Assembly: GCA_943353855.1 (NCBI GenBank)
Contig: CALRBD010000002.1
Span: 1-48,939, forward strand
Source of the DNA: an uncultured Candidatus Saccharimonas sp.
GTDB taxonomy: Bacteria; Patescibacteriota; Saccharimonadia; Saccharimonadales; AWTP1-31
Length of the DNA stretch: 48,939 bases
Direction: 5' to 3'
Shown: positions 32,622 through 41,964 of the stretch, one piece after another
Position numbering within the stretch: position 1 is the first letter of the stretch
Layout of the letters: every line of letters starts with the position of its first letter
Position numbers and translations under genes: made by a program
Notes under the pieces: model-generated
Database searches by the model: none
What the model was told of the DNA's origin: nothing
What the model saw: the letters and a program-made list of their open reading frames with translations, nothing else

Positions 32622-33230
32622 GTGGAGATAAATACAGAACTTGCGCTTTTCTTAGTAGCAATTAGCAGTATACTGGCAACACTGCTTTCTTTTATTTGGG
32701 TTGCTGTTCGTCTAGGCCCTAAAGGGCGTCGTAATGGAGCGAATCACACTAACAATGGCGAGCTCTTTGACGATAATTTTCGCAATGAACTAAGGGAGCG
32801 AGGCATAACACGATTCGAGCGCACTCTAGATCAGAATGCGACCTTTTTACAGCAAGATCTGCATAGTATAGGTGAAGAAGTAACTGAATTCATTAAAGAA
32901 CGAGCTGGCGATATACTCAAAGAAGAATTTAGCGAACAAAAGAAGGCTATAGCAACAGCGCAGCAACATTTAGCTCAGACTTTCCTACAGGTCGATACAG
33001 CTATAAAGCAGCAGCAGAAAGAAATATCGGCCCAGTACCTCAAGGAATTACAAGCAGAAAAAGAGCGCCGATTACAAGACTTTAGCGCTAATATGGCTGA
33101 CATAGTCACGAAACACGTTGAGCAAACACTTAGTACTCACATGGATATAGGACAGCAGATGAAGTATATACTGGCTAACCTAGAAGCTAATAAACAGGCA
33201 ATAGTAGAGGATATCAAACGTGAAATCTGA
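32622..33230 (+). CDS. Membrane-anchored coiled-coil protein resembling ATP synthase subunit b
   Basis: 202 residues, GTG start with an AGAAGGA ribosome-binding site. One N-terminal transmembrane helix (about 7-29) is followed by a long charged helical region (about 90-200) with Glu/Gln/Lys heptads. This is the architecture of the F-type ATP synthase b peripheral stalk. Its stop overlaps the next gene, whose C terminus resembles subunit delta, the natural partner of b. No other ATP synthase gene is adjacent, so it may be an orphan pair or part of a split operon. A TATACT -10 lies near 32588. Confidence 0.5.
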   Translation: MEINTELALFLVAISSILATLLSFIWVAVRLGPKGRRNGANHTNNGELFDDNFRNELRERGITRFERTLDQNATFLQQDLHSIGEEVTEFIKERAGDILKEEFSEQKKAIATAQQHLAQTFLQVDTAIKQQQKEISAQYLKELQAEKERRLQDFSANMADIVTKHVEQTLSTHMDIGQQMKYILANLEANKQAIVEDIKREI

Positions 33231-33696
33231 ACCAGGCGTCCAGCTTATTGACGCTATTATGACTCCCATTGAGCTAGGTAAAATGCTTAGAGAGGTTTTT
33301 ATGCTCGATGAGTTTCTGAATGCTAAATTTCATGGAATTCAGTCAGGTTTAAAATTGCCTGCAATTAGTCCGGCGCTGCAATCGATCATTAATGCTCAAA
33401 ATATTAATCTACTACTGCCAGATCACCGCAGTAGATTCAAGCAACAGCTTGATTTTGTTCGTCGTACTGCTCCTGTCGTTCAGGTAAGTTTTGGTGCTGA
33501 ACCAAGTAGACAAGCACTAAGGGTCTTGGTTCGTTGGTTCCGTGAAAATGGTCATCCTAATACTCTTGTTTCAGTTGGCGTCCAGCCGCATATTGCTGGG
33601 GGTTGTATTGTTAGGACAACTACAAAATCATTCGACTTTAGCCTTCAAAAACTACTTCAGAGCAATCAGCCTGAACTTGCAAAAAAGCTACAATAG
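33220..33696 (+). CDS. Protein resembling ATP synthase subunit delta
   Basis: 158 residues, GTG start overlapping the upstream gene by 11 bases. The C-terminal part AGGCIVRTTTKSFDFSLQKLL matches the subunit delta pattern GG..vR..dk..D.Sl...L. The N-terminal helical part is divergent and about 20 residues short of a normal delta. With the b-like gene this gives a b-delta-like pair at a membrane. Confidence 0.5.
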   Translation: MKSEPGVQLIDAIMTPIELGKMLREVFMLDEFLNAKFHGIQSGLKLPAISPALQSIINAQNINLLLPDHRSRFKQQLDFVRRTAPVVQVSFGAEPSRQALRVLVRWFRENGHPNTLVSVGVQPHIAGGCIVRTTTKSFDFSLQKLLQSNQPELAKKLQ

Positions 33697-33729
33697 TATT
33701 CTAATATATAAAAAACTGGCTACCTCTGT

Positions 33730-33735
33730 TATAAT
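33730..33735 (+). promoter_or_regulatory. Extended -10 of leaderless mnmA mRNA
   Basis: TACCTCTGTTATAAT followed by six bases and ATG 33742. The same ACCTCTGTTATAAT sequence precedes alaS. Confidence 0.6.
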
Positions 33736-33741
33736 AGGCGT

Positions 33742-34785
33742 ATGAAGAAAGTATATGTTGGTCTCAGCGGAGGCGTAGATAGCTCCGTAACCGCTGCTCT
33801 TTTAAAGGAGCAGGGCTATGCTGTTACCGGCGTGTATATGAAGAATTGGAGTCAAGATCTGCCAGGTATGCCATGCCCATGGAAAGAGGACTACCTAGAT
33901 GCTAAACGAGTAGCAGTACAACTTGGTATTCCGTTCAAAATGTATGACTTTGAAACAGACTACAAACATAAAGTTGTTGATTACATGGTTGAGGAATATA
34001 AAGAAGGACGCACTCCGAATCCAGACATCATGTGCAACCAGGAAATAAAGTTTAAATTATTCTTGGACACTGCACTGGATGACGGAGCAGATTATGTAGC
34101 CACTGGTCACTACGCTAGTGTATCTCATGAGCCAGTACCACAGCTTCGCATCGCAAAAGACGATAATAAGGATCAAACGTATTTCTTGTATCGCATACGA
34201 GAATCAGCCCTCGCAAAAACACTTTTCCCACTCGGAGACTATACTAAGCCAGAGGTTCGTAAGCTAGCAGAAAAGTTCAAGCTAATCACAGCTTCCAAAA
34301 AAGAGAGTATGGGGATCTGTTTTGTTGGTAAGGTTGGGATTAAAGAATTTCTGGAACAGTATGTAACGACTGAGCCAGGTGATGTCATTGACCAACACGG
34401 TACACGTGTCGGCATGCATGAGGGAGCGATCTTTTATACAATTGGACAGCGGCATGGCCTTAATGTAGGTGGTGGACTTCCTTATTACGTCATTGGTAAA
34501 GATATGAATAAAAATCAGGTCTTTGTGACGACTGATATTAATGACAAAAAACTGTGGCACAACAGACTTAAAATGACTAAAGTGCATTGGATAAACGAAG
34601 AGCCAACAAACCCTACTGTTTTAGTTAGAACTAGACATCGTGCTCCACTAATTCAAGGCACAATTGAAAAAACACCAGAAGGTTACGCAATAAAATTAGA
34701 AAACGAAATTCGAGCACTCACTCCGGGTCAATCCGCAGTACTCTACCAAGACGGTATAGTCTTAGGTGGCGGAATTATATTTTGA
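33742..34785 (+). CDS. mnmA: tRNA-specific 2-thiouridylase
   Basis: 347 residues. Makes s2U34 in tRNA-Glu, Gln and Lys using ATP and relayed sulfur. PP-loop GLSGGVDSSV at residues 6-15. Catalytic cysteines C98 (NPDIMCNQ) and C193 (GICFVG) are both present. The tRNA-contacting segment is TGHYASV and the beta-barrel C terminus ends LGGGIIF. It has its own promoter. One of its substrates, tRNA-Glu(UUC), is encoded at 3102. Confidence 0.95.
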   Translation: MKKVYVGLSGGVDSSVTAALLKEQGYAVTGVYMKNWSQDLPGMPCPWKEDYLDAKRVAVQLGIPFKMYDFETDYKHKVVDYMVEEYKEGRTPNPDIMCNQEIKFKLFLDTALDDGADYVATGHYASVSHEPVPQLRIAKDDNKDQTYFLYRIRESALAKTLFPLGDYTKPEVRKLAEKFKLITASKKESMGICFVGKVGIKEFLEQYVTTEPGDVIDQHGTRVGMHEGAIFYTIGQRHGLNVGGGLPYYVIGKDMNKNQVFVTTDINDKKLWHNRLKMTKVHWINEEPTNPTVLVRTRHRAPLIQGTIEKTPEGYAIKLENEIRALTPGQSAVLYQDGIVLGGGIIF

Positions 34786-34810
34786 CAGATTAGCATTAGC
34801 CTTATATATT
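34782..34810 (+). promoter_or_regulatory. Promoter of the beta-helix surface protein
   Basis: -35 TTGACA (overlapping the mnmA stop), 17-bp spacer, -10 TATATT, 12 bases to ATG 34823. No Shine-Dalgarno. Confidence 0.5.
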
Positions 34811-34822
34811 TAAGCTAGATAT

Positions 34823-37800
34823 ATGGGTAATAAATTTTCTGGCACACGGGTCTATCTAGGTTTTATTTTTGGAGTTGCTTTTTTGGTAGCTATTTCAGCA
34901 GTACTCTTTAACGCTAGGGCTAATAAAATTGCCTTTGCTGCATCTACTATAACTGTTAACTCAACTGCTGACGACGTAGATAATGACGGTGAATGTACAT
35001 TACGTGAGGCTATAATCTCAGCCAACCTAGATTCTGTTTCAGGTGCCTTAGCTGGCGAATGTACGGCCGGATCGGGAAATGACGACATTGTATTCAGTAT
35101 CCCGGGGGCAGGCGTGAGAACGATTACACCTCTTACCTCACTCCCTCCAATTGAATCCCAAGTAAATATAAATGGCTATTCTCAAACTGGTGCATCCGCC
35201 AATACTGCTGTTTCGCCGGCTCCTCTAAACGGTACTTTATTGATAGAAATTGATGGCACGAACGTAGCTAACTATGCGCTGCTATTTAGCGGCAATAGCA
35301 GCGGAGGTGCGTCTAGTAGTGTTCGAGGTCTTGTTATAAATAGGTTCGGAGCAGGCGGTGCTATCAGTATCGGTGCAAGTAATGTGACTGTAGCAGGTAA
35401 CTACATCGGTACCGATTCTACCGGCCTAGTGGATCTTGGAAACACAGGTCCTGGAATAACTGAGGAATTTATCAGCACTAATAGCTCAAACGCAAATATA
35501 GGAGGCCTTAATGCTGCTGATCGTAACCTAATTTCTGGAAACGAGGACTCAGCTTCATACCCAGGTGATGGCTGGGTATTTAGGGGTAATTATATTGGTG
35601 TTGATGCTACGGGACTAGTGGCCATGGGTAACTCAGCTCCTGGATATTCAGGCGGCATATCTATCGATCATTGTACGGGGGTAATTATTGGAGGTATTCA
35701 AACAGGCGCTACTAATGTTATATCAGGTAATAAATCTCACGGCTTAGCACCAGATATTACGGACGGATTGGTTATACAGGGTAATTACATTGGAGTTGGT
35801 GCCGACAGCTCCACCTCATTACCTAATGGAGGCGGGGGAATTGTTTTAACGAATTCTACAGATGCCACCATAGGCGGACCTTCCGTAGAAGCCAAAAATA
35901 TAATCAAGAATAACGAATTGGACGGAATCTACCTTGGCTCCAACAATGATGGAGTCGTTATTGAAGGTAACAATATTGATTCTAACCTTGCTCACGGAAT
36001 TAACGTAGATGGGGGTGTCAATATTAACATAGGGGACACCGCTACAAATGCTGGCAATACTGTGAGCTTTAATTTATCGACAGGTATATTATTAAATAAT
36101 ACTTCCTTTGTCGCGGTAGAGTCGAACATTGTGAACGATAATGCCAATACCGGCATACAAGTGAATAACTCTACGGATATTATTATAGGGGGCACCGCTA
36201 CAAATGCCGGCAATACCGTAAATGGCAACGATAACAACGGTATTGGCATACACAACTTATCATCCAATGTGACAGTGCAGGCTAACACCTCAAACAATAA
36301 CGCGTCTAACGGTATAGATCTGTATAACACAGTTACAGATACTGTTATTCAAGGCAATGAATTAAATAGCAACATTAATAATGGCTTGTCGATCGACGGT
36401 AGTAACAATATCACCGTTGGCGGAGCTGGGTCGAGCAGTAACAACATTAGTCTAAATAACAGTAATGGTGTTGCAGTATACTCATCGTCTAGTACAGTTT
36501 TTGAGGGTAACATTGTAGATACCAATAATGGGTATGGTTTTTATATTTATGATTCTACCTCAATTACCGTAGGAGGTACCACGAGCGAAGCCGGTAACAG
36601 TATCAAAAATAATGTTAACTCTGGTTTAAATGCTGATATCACTGATGGATTTGAGATGCGAAACAATGTAATAGAAGATAATGGTGTCAATGGTATCCAG
36701 CTAAGTTTTTCAAACGCTGCTATTATCAACGGAGGAGCCGTTACCGGAAGCTCAAACGAAGGTATAGTGATCTCAGACTCAGATAACGTAGTTATTTCTG
36801 AGATAGAAATAAGTATAAATGGCGATGACGGAATATGGATAACAAATACCAGTTCTACTACATCCGTAATTGATAGCTTAATTTCTAGCAATAGCGATAT
36901 AGGTATATCTCTAGACAATGTAAATAGCACTATAATTAAGGGCTCTATGGTACTTAATAATTCAAACTACGGCATTTCCATCGATGGGTCATCTGACTCA
37001 ATAATAGGCGGCACCTCATCTGCTGAAAGAAATATCATTAGTGGCAATCAGGGCCTAGCCAATGTCGCCATTATTGGACTCCCTAACCAGTCATCGAATA
37101 ATACTATTCAAGGCAATTATATCGGTACAGATGATAATGGATTAAGCGACTCATCTATCTCGCAAAATTTTGGGATTATATTAACGGCAAATGCGAACTC
37201 TAACACAATAGGTGGTACTACTCCGGGCTCAGGTAATATAATCGCTGGAAATAAGGGCGCAGGGATCTTCATTAATTCTTTAACAAATGACTCATTTTTT
37301 GGAACACTTGCACCTATCGATAACTCTATATTAAACAATTCAATATTTGATAATGATAGCGATACAGTATTTGGAATTTCATTCCCAGGATTAGCAATAG
37401 ATAGCGGCGGCCTAATTCTTGATGAGAATTTTAATATTGTAGGTGGCCTTAATATCGGACCTACTTTAAACGACGCCGAAGATCCAGACACTGGCTCAAA
37501 TAATTATGAGAACTTTCCTGTTTTGAACAGTGCACAGCAGACAGACAACACGCTAGTAGTTGATCTTAATTTAGACGCTGCCGATAGCACACTGAATGAT
37601 CAGTATCGTGTTGAAATATTTTCTAGTGACGTAGCTGATGAATCAGGCTATGGTGAAGGCAGAACTTATCTTGGTGCTGCTAATATAACAAATGGTAATA
37701 ATAAGAAAGTTCAAATAACGCTTCCTGCCGGAATAAATCTAAGTGGTAAAGTATTATCTGCAACTACAACAGCACTTTCAGATACGGGTACGGGCTATGG

Positions 37801-37987
37801 TTCTACTAGTGAGTTTAGTGAGGTGCTTAGTACAATTTCTGTTTACATTACGCCAGCAAGTGGAGGTCTCTTAGGAAAAACCGGAGATATAATAACATCA
37901 TGGTACGGTATTATTGGAATTATATTATCAGGATCAGTATTGCTATACTACAGAAAAAGTCATAATACAGACACATCAGAGAAATAA
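34823..37987 (+). CDS. Large CSLREA-type right-handed beta-helix surface protein
   Basis: 1054 residues. A signal/anchor (about 14-35) is followed by VNSTADDVDNDGECTLREAI, the CSLREA-type leader of many secreted beta-helix proteins. From about 150 to 870 there are dozens of Asn/Gly/Ser-rich rungs (IGGTATNAGNTV, GISIDGSSD, IQGNYIGTD), typical of a parallel beta-helix. A terminal beta-sandwich (about 880-1005) is followed by GKTG, a hydrophobic helix and a basic tail (YYRKSHN). LGKTGD sits where a sortase LPxTG motif would be, with Gly in place of Pro. It is likely an adhesin or glycan-binding surface fibre. Internal repeats such as GGCACCGCTACAAATGC recur at 36040 and 36190. Confidence 0.8.
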   Translation: MGNKFSGTRVYLGFIFGVAFLVAISAVLFNARANKIAFAASTITVNSTADDVDNDGECTLREAIISANLDSVSGALAGECTAGSGNDDIVFSIPGAGVRTITPLTSLPPIESQVNINGYSQTGASANTAVSPAPLNGTLLIEIDGTNVANYALLFSGNSSGGASSSVRGLVINRFGAGGAISIGASNVTVAGNYIGTDSTGLVDLGNTGPGITEEFISTNSSNANIGGLNAADRNLISGNEDSASYPGDGWVFRGNYIGVDATGLVAMGNSAPGYSGGISIDHCTGVIIGGIQTGATNVISGNKSHGLAPDITDGLVIQGNYIGVGADSSTSLPNGGGGIVLTNSTDATIGGPSVEAKNIIKNNELDGIYLGSNNDGVVIEGNNIDSNLAHGINVDGGVNINIGDTATNAGNTVSFNLSTGILLNNTSFVAVESNIVNDNANTGIQVNNSTDIIIGGTATNAGNTVNGNDNNGIGIHNLSSNVTVQANTSNNNASNGIDLYNTVTDTVIQGNELNSNINNGLSIDGSNNITVGGAGSSSNNISLNNSNGVAVYSSSSTVFEGNIVDTNNGYGFYIYDSTSITVGGTTSEAGNSIKNNVNSGLNADITDGFEMRNNVIEDNGVNGIQLSFSNAAIINGGAVTGSSNEGIVISDSDNVVISEIEISINGDDGIWITNTSSTTSVIDSLISSNSDIGISLDNVNSTIIKGSMVLNNSNYGISIDGSSDSIIGGTSSAERNIISGNQGLANVAIIGLPNQSSNNTIQGNYIGTDDNGLSDSSISQNFGIILTANANSNTIGGTTPGSGNIIAGNKGAGIFINSLTNDSFFGTLAPIDNSILNNSIFDNDSDTVFGISFPGLAIDSGGLILDENFNIVGGLNIGPTLNDAEDPDTGSNNYENFPVLNSAQQTDNTLVVDLNLDAADSTLNDQYRVEIFSSDVADESGYGEGRTYLGAANITNGNNKKVQITLPAGINLSGKVLSATTTALSDTGTGYGSTSEFSEVLSTISVYITPASGGLLGKTGDIITSWYGIIGIILSGSVLLYYRKSHNTDTSEK

Positions 37988-38004
37988 TATCTAAAATCAG
38001 TAAC

Positions 38005-38343
38005 TTATTTTATACCGCGCTTAAAGCTTTTTGGGAGTTCGGGTACTGATGGACTATTGCAAACTGGTTTTCCTTCAACTACTTTTTTAGAAAAAGGTAT
38101 TTTTCGTTCAGTTGTAACATAACCGGAGCACTTTTCTTGAATATCAATAGCGTAATCTATATACGCTTTTGAGATCATGATATCAGAAGTATCACCACTT
38201 TTATCAATACAGCTTTGAACTACGGGACAGCCAATACACCTTGCTTGAGTAATAGTATCAATATCAAGAAAGTCTTTCGGATTCATAGGTTCAGTATCAC
38301 TAATGAATGGCTTTTTGGGTATTTCTGGCGAAGGGCTTGACAT
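38005..38343 (-). CDS. Small Cys-rich cytoplasmic protein
   Basis: 112 residues. The core ARCIGCPVVQSCIDKSG has C-x2-C-x5-C spacing, with further Cys at EKCSGY and PVCNSP, giving five cysteines that could bind zinc or an iron-sulfur cluster. Pro/Lys-rich ends look disordered. The spacing is reminiscent of, but not the same as, WhiB proteins (no G[VI]WGG). Convergent with the beta-helix gene (17 bases apart) and divergent from alaS. Confidence 0.6.
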   Translation of the reverse strand: MSSPSPEIPKKPFISDTEPMNPKDFLDIDTITQARCIGCPVVQSCIDKSGDTSDIMISKAYIDYAIDIQEKCSGYVTTERKIPFSKKVVEGKPVCNSPSVPELPKSFKRGIK

Positions 38344-38374
38344 AATGGCTATATAGTAGTCTAGTTACAGAAAA

Positions 38375-38402
38375 TTGTCAATACGCGTACCTCTGTTATA
38401 AT
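38375..38402 (+). promoter_or_regulatory. alaS promoter, leaderless
   Basis: -35 TTGTCA (38375-38380), 16-bp spacer, extended -10 TGTTATAAT (TATAAT 38397-38402), six bases, ATG 38409. Confidence 0.65.
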
Positions 38403-38408
38403 TGGTAT

Positions 38409-40301
38409 ATGACTACACAAGAAATCCGTAAGAAATACCTAGCCTACTTTGAGGAGAAGGCTCATAAAAGTATCCCTAGAGCCCTATTGGTGCCGAATAA
38501 TGATCCGACGACACTATTCACTGGTTCAGGTATGCAGCCATTAATCCCGTATCTTTTAGGTGAACCCCATCAAGAAGGTAGTAGACTCGTCAACAGCCAG
38601 ACGTGCTTTCGCGCTCAGGATATTGAAGACGTTGGAGACAATCGACATACGACATTTTTTGAAATGCTTGGCAACTGGAGTCTTGGTGATTACTTCAAGA
38701 AGGATCAGATAAACTGGTGCTTTAATTTTTTAGTTGAAGAAGTAGGACTGAACCCTGAAAATTTATATGTAACTTGTTTTATCGGCGATAAAGAAGCAGG
38801 AATTCCAAGAGATGATGAAGCCGCAGAAATATGGCAGAGTCTTTTTAAGAGTAAAGGAATTACAGCTGATATTGTAGAAATTGGTTCACAATCTGATGGC
38901 AATGCTCGAGGAATTAATCCGGGCGAACGTATTTTCTTTTATGACGACGGCGAGAATTGGTGGAGCCGCGCAGGAGGAATTGCCAAGACTCCAATTGGTG
39001 ATCCATGTGGACCTGATTCAGAAGTATTTTACGATTTTGGTGATCAAAACCACGCCGAGGGTTTTGGTAAAGCACATCCAGCAAGCGACTCCGGTAGATT
39101 CGTAGAAATTGGCAACAATGTCTTCATGCAGTATAAGAGAACTGAATCTGGATTTGAACTTCTCCCTAAACCAAACGTAGATTTTGGCGCTGGTCTAGAA
39201 AGAATAGCCCAGGCTTCAATCGATTCAGCCGATATGTTTAGAATAAGTCTACTTTGGCCAATTATCGAAGGTCTTGAGCATTTATCTGGGAAGAAGTACG
39301 CAAGTCATACAAATGCCATGCAGGTTATAGCTGATCACTTAAGAGCAGCTACATTTTTAGCAGTCGATGGTGTTACTCCAAGCAATAAAGAACAGGGCTA
39401 CGTTATGCGTCGCTTACTCCGTAGAGCAATTCGCTTTGCCTTTGAGCTTGGAATTGAACAAAACTTCCTTGATTACATTGTGCCAATTATTACCGATCTT
39501 TATCATGATGATTTTCCAGAAGTTACCGAGAGCCGAGATAAAGTTATAGACATACTTATAAAAGAAGAAAAAATATTCCGTCAAACACTACGTAAGGGTG
39601 TACGAGAACTTGAAAAGATGGCTCAAAATGGAGTTATAACTGGCGCGCAGATATTCACGCTCTATGATACCTACGGCTTTCCAAGTGAACTAAGCGTCGA
39701 AGAAGCAGCTATGCAGGGTCATGAAACTAGCAAGAATTGGCAGAAAGAGTTCGATGAGCAAATGCAAATCCAGCGTCTACGTAGTCAAACTGCAACCAAA
39801 GGTACCTTCAAGGGTGGTCTTGGCGGCCAAACAATGCAGCACAAGAAATATCACACAGCTACTCACTTAATGTATCAAGCATTACGAGATGTACTTGGCG
39901 AACATGTTATACAACGAGGATCAAATATAACTGAAGAACGCCTTCGTTTCGACTTTAGCCATCCGCAAAAAGTAACAAAGGAAGAACTCGCACGCGTTGA
40001 ATCAATCGTGAATGAGCAAATTGGTAAAGACTTAAAAGTATCATGGGCAGAATACCCAACTGCCAAAGCGACTAATGAACTTGGTGCGCTTGGCCAATTT
40101 GGTGACAGATACGGAGATACGGTTAAGGTATATACGATGATAGCTGATAACGAGGATAAGCCATTCAGCTTTGAAATTTGTGGTGGCCCTCATGTTGAGC
40201 ACACTAGTGTATTGTTCGAAGAAGGCAAGAAATTTAAAATCCTCAAGGAAGAGGCTTCAAGTGCCGGAATTCGTCGCATTAAGGCTGCACTTGTAATTTG
40301 A
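38409..40301 (+). CDS. alaS: Alanyl-tRNA synthetase, short form
   Basis: 630 residues against about 870 in E. coli. The class II catalytic core (FTGSGMQPLIPYLLGEPH, RAQDIEDVGDNRHTTFFEMLGNWSLGDYF, GLERIAQ) and tRNA-recognition helices are present. The editing domain retains the zinc ligands HTATH (from H482) and CGGPH (C591, H595), so mischarged Ser/Gly-tRNA clearance should work. The C-terminal C-Ala dimerisation domain is missing. Shortened AlaRS enzymes are known in reduced genomes and support CPR affiliation. Confidence 0.95.
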   Translation: MTTQEIRKKYLAYFEEKAHKSIPRALLVPNNDPTTLFTGSGMQPLIPYLLGEPHQEGSRLVNSQTCFRAQDIEDVGDNRHTTFFEMLGNWSLGDYFKKDQINWCFNFLVEEVGLNPENLYVTCFIGDKEAGIPRDDEAAEIWQSLFKSKGITADIVEIGSQSDGNARGINPGERIFFYDDGENWWSRAGGIAKTPIGDPCGPDSEVFYDFGDQNHAEGFGKAHPASDSGRFVEIGNNVFMQYKRTESGFELLPKPNVDFGAGLERIAQASIDSADMFRISLLWPIIEGLEHLSGKKYASHTNAMQVIADHLRAATFLAVDGVTPSNKEQGYVMRRLLRRAIRFAFELGIEQNFLDYIVPIITDLYHDDFPEVTESRDKVIDILIKEEKIFRQTLRKGVRELEKMAQNGVITGAQIFTLYDTYGFPSELSVEEAAMQGHETSKNWQKEFDEQMQIQRLRSQTATKGTFKGGLGGQTMQHKKYHTATHLMYQALRDVLGEHVIQRGSNITEERLRFDFSHPQKVTKEELARVESIVNEQIGKDLKVSWAEYPTAKATNELGALGQFGDRYGDTVKVYTMIADNEDKPFSFEICGGPHVEHTSVLFEEGKKFKILKEEASSAGIRRIKAALVI

Positions 40302-40363
40302 TAGTATCGGTGTAGTATTGAAACTGTCGTTTAATTTTTTAAGATAGGAAGAGATTATATATC

Positions 40364-40582
40364 GTGGCTTTTGGAACATTGTATTTAACTAATAATAAAG
40401 AAATGTGTGAAGTTGTAGTTCAACCAGAAACTCCAGAGAACATTCAGAAGGCAATTGAAGAATGTGCCGACTCTGGAATAAAATTACAGACTGCACATCA
40501 AATTGGAAATTTTGCAATTGATCTTACTGGAAGTCACTCATTAGCTGACGTAAAGAGCGTCATTAATGGTCCGGTTGTTTAA
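40364..40582 (+). CDS. Small hypothetical protein
   Basis: 72 residues, GTG start, with AGGAAGAG about 13 bases upstream. Sequence features: a short beta start (MAFGTLYLTN), an acidic helix (PENIQKAIEECADSG) and beta segments ending SVINGPVV. Two cysteines. It looks like a complete small alpha/beta domain. It sits between alaS and the ftsA-like gene. Function unknown. Confidence 0.55.
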   Translation: MAFGTLYLTNNKEMCEVVVQPETPENIQKAIEECADSGIKLQTAHQIGNFAIDLTGSHSLADVKSVINGPVV

Positions 40583-40631
40583 TCATAATCAAACTAGCTA
40601 ACTTCATCTTTAAACTGCCTACAAGAGCTGG

Positions 40632-40637
40632 TATAAT
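40632..40637 (+). promoter_or_regulatory. Extended -10 of ftsA-like mRNA
   Basis: TGGTATAAT (TATAAT 40632-40637), five bases to the in-frame GTG at 40643. Confidence 0.5.
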
Positions 40638-40642
40638 GGTAG

Positions 40643-41947
40643 GTGCTTATGCTAAATAAAATAAAAAAAATAAAAGACTCAGTAACAAGAAACTCTGGTA
40701 AACAATCTGAAGATGATGACCAGCTTATTGTAGCTCTTGATATTGGTACTGAATTTGTTAAAGTTCTAATCGGTCGCGTCACAGATACGGGCCTGGAAAT
40801 TATTGGAGTTGGTAGGGCCCACCAAGAACTTACTGATATGCAGGCAGGGGCTATTGCAGACATTGCTTCAGTTGTTAGTAATTGCGATGCAGCCTTAACA
40901 GAGGCCGAAGAACAGGCTGGAGTTAGCAGTAATACTGCAGTTATTGGTATTGCTGGCGAGTTAGTAAAGGGACTTACTACAACTGTTCGGGTTAAACGAA
41001 AAAATCCTGAACGTGAACTTGATATGAAAGAAGTCGAGCGAATAATTGCTGTCGTACAAGACCGTGCTCAGCAGCGAGCCAAACAGCAACTTGCATGGGA
41101 GCTTGGCGGTAAGGACGTTGAAATAAGACTTGTTAACAGCGCACTCGTACACATCGAAATAGATGGTTATCCTGTAACAAGTCCTGTTGGCTTTAAGGGA
41201 AGAGAAGTAGTCGTCCAACTATATACTGCCTTCGCACCGATGATTCATATAGGGGCTCTAGAGCGGACCGCAAAAGAACTAAATCTTGACCTTGTTGCTG
41301 TTGCCGCAGAACCTTTCGCTGTATCACGAGCTGTTATTGGAGATGATCCAAATGCATCGATGAGTGCAATTTTAATGGACGTTGGTGGCGGTACAACCGA
41401 CATCGCAGTAATTAATGATGGTGGTGTTCAGGGCACCAAGATGTTTGGTATTGGCGGCCGTGCCTATACAAGATCTTTAGAACGTGATCTAGGAATTTCA
41501 TTTGTGCAGGCTGAAGAAATTAAGCTAGGATTATCCTCTCATAAAGTACCAGCCTCTAAAGTTCCGATTGTTGAGCAAAGTCTACGCAAGACTCTTGACG
41601 TATGGACATCTGGAGTTGAACTTGCCCTAGCTGAATTTACAGCTCTTGATCATCTACCAAGAAGAATCTTCCTGTGCGGTGGAGGATCAAGCCTGGATAT
41701 GCTCATGAGACAATTGGAATCTTCTGATTGGTATACTGACCTTCCATTCACGCGTAAGCCAGTAGTGCAGCATATAAAGCCTGGTAATGTTGTTGGGATG
41801 AAGGATACTACTAATACAGTAACTGATCATACGTTCATAACTGCCATGGGACTACTTAGAGTAGGGCTTGATACACTTCAACAAGAAACTACTCAGTCAA
41901 TGAATGGTTCTTTTCGTCAAAAGATTGATAAAATACTAAAGGTTTAA
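40643..41947 (+). CDS. ftsA: FtsA/PilM-family actin-like ATPase
   Basis: 434 residues. An actin-fold nucleotide-binding protein: phosphate-1 ALDIGTEFVKVLIG, a 1C-type insertion, phosphate-2 ILMDVGGGTTDIAVI, and adenosine loop IFLCGGGSSLDML. The C terminus (SFRQKIDKILKV) is a basic amphipathic helix, as FtsA uses to bind the membrane. FtsA links FtsZ to the membrane. PilM of type IV pili has the same fold, and ftsZ is not in view, so the FtsA call is likely but not certain. GTG 40643 is preferred from promoter spacing; ATG 40649 is an alternative. The next gene follows by 17 bases. Confidence 0.8.
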   Translation: MLMLNKIKKIKDSVTRNSGKQSEDDDQLIVALDIGTEFVKVLIGRVTDTGLEIIGVGRAHQELTDMQAGAIADIASVVSNCDAALTEAEEQAGVSSNTAVIGIAGELVKGLTTTVRVKRKNPERELDMKEVERIIAVVQDRAQQRAKQQLAWELGGKDVEIRLVNSALVHIEIDGYPVTSPVGFKGREVVVQLYTAFAPMIHIGALERTAKELNLDLVAVAAEPFAVSRAVIGDDPNASMSAILMDVGGGTTDIAVINDGGVQGTKMFGIGGRAYTRSLERDLGISFVQAEEIKLGLSSHKVPASKVPIVEQSLRKTLDVWTSGVELALAEFTALDHLPRRIFLCGGGSSLDMLMRQLESSDWYTDLPFTRKPVVQHIKPGNVVGMKDTTNTVTDHTFITAMGLLRVGLDTLQQETTQSMNGSFRQKIDKILKV

Positions 41948-41964
41948 TAAAAAGGCACTAAGGC

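Noticed and set aside
36547-37491. Long minus-strand ORFs opposite the beta-helix gene
   Set aside because: They are antisense to a clear repeat protein; low-complexity Asn/Gly/Ser codons leave the opposite frames open. No promoter or ribosome-binding site.
38005-38343. WhiB-type regulator
   Set aside because: Cys spacing C-x2-C-x5-C partly fits, but the G[VI]WGG turn and the fourth Cys spacing are missing.
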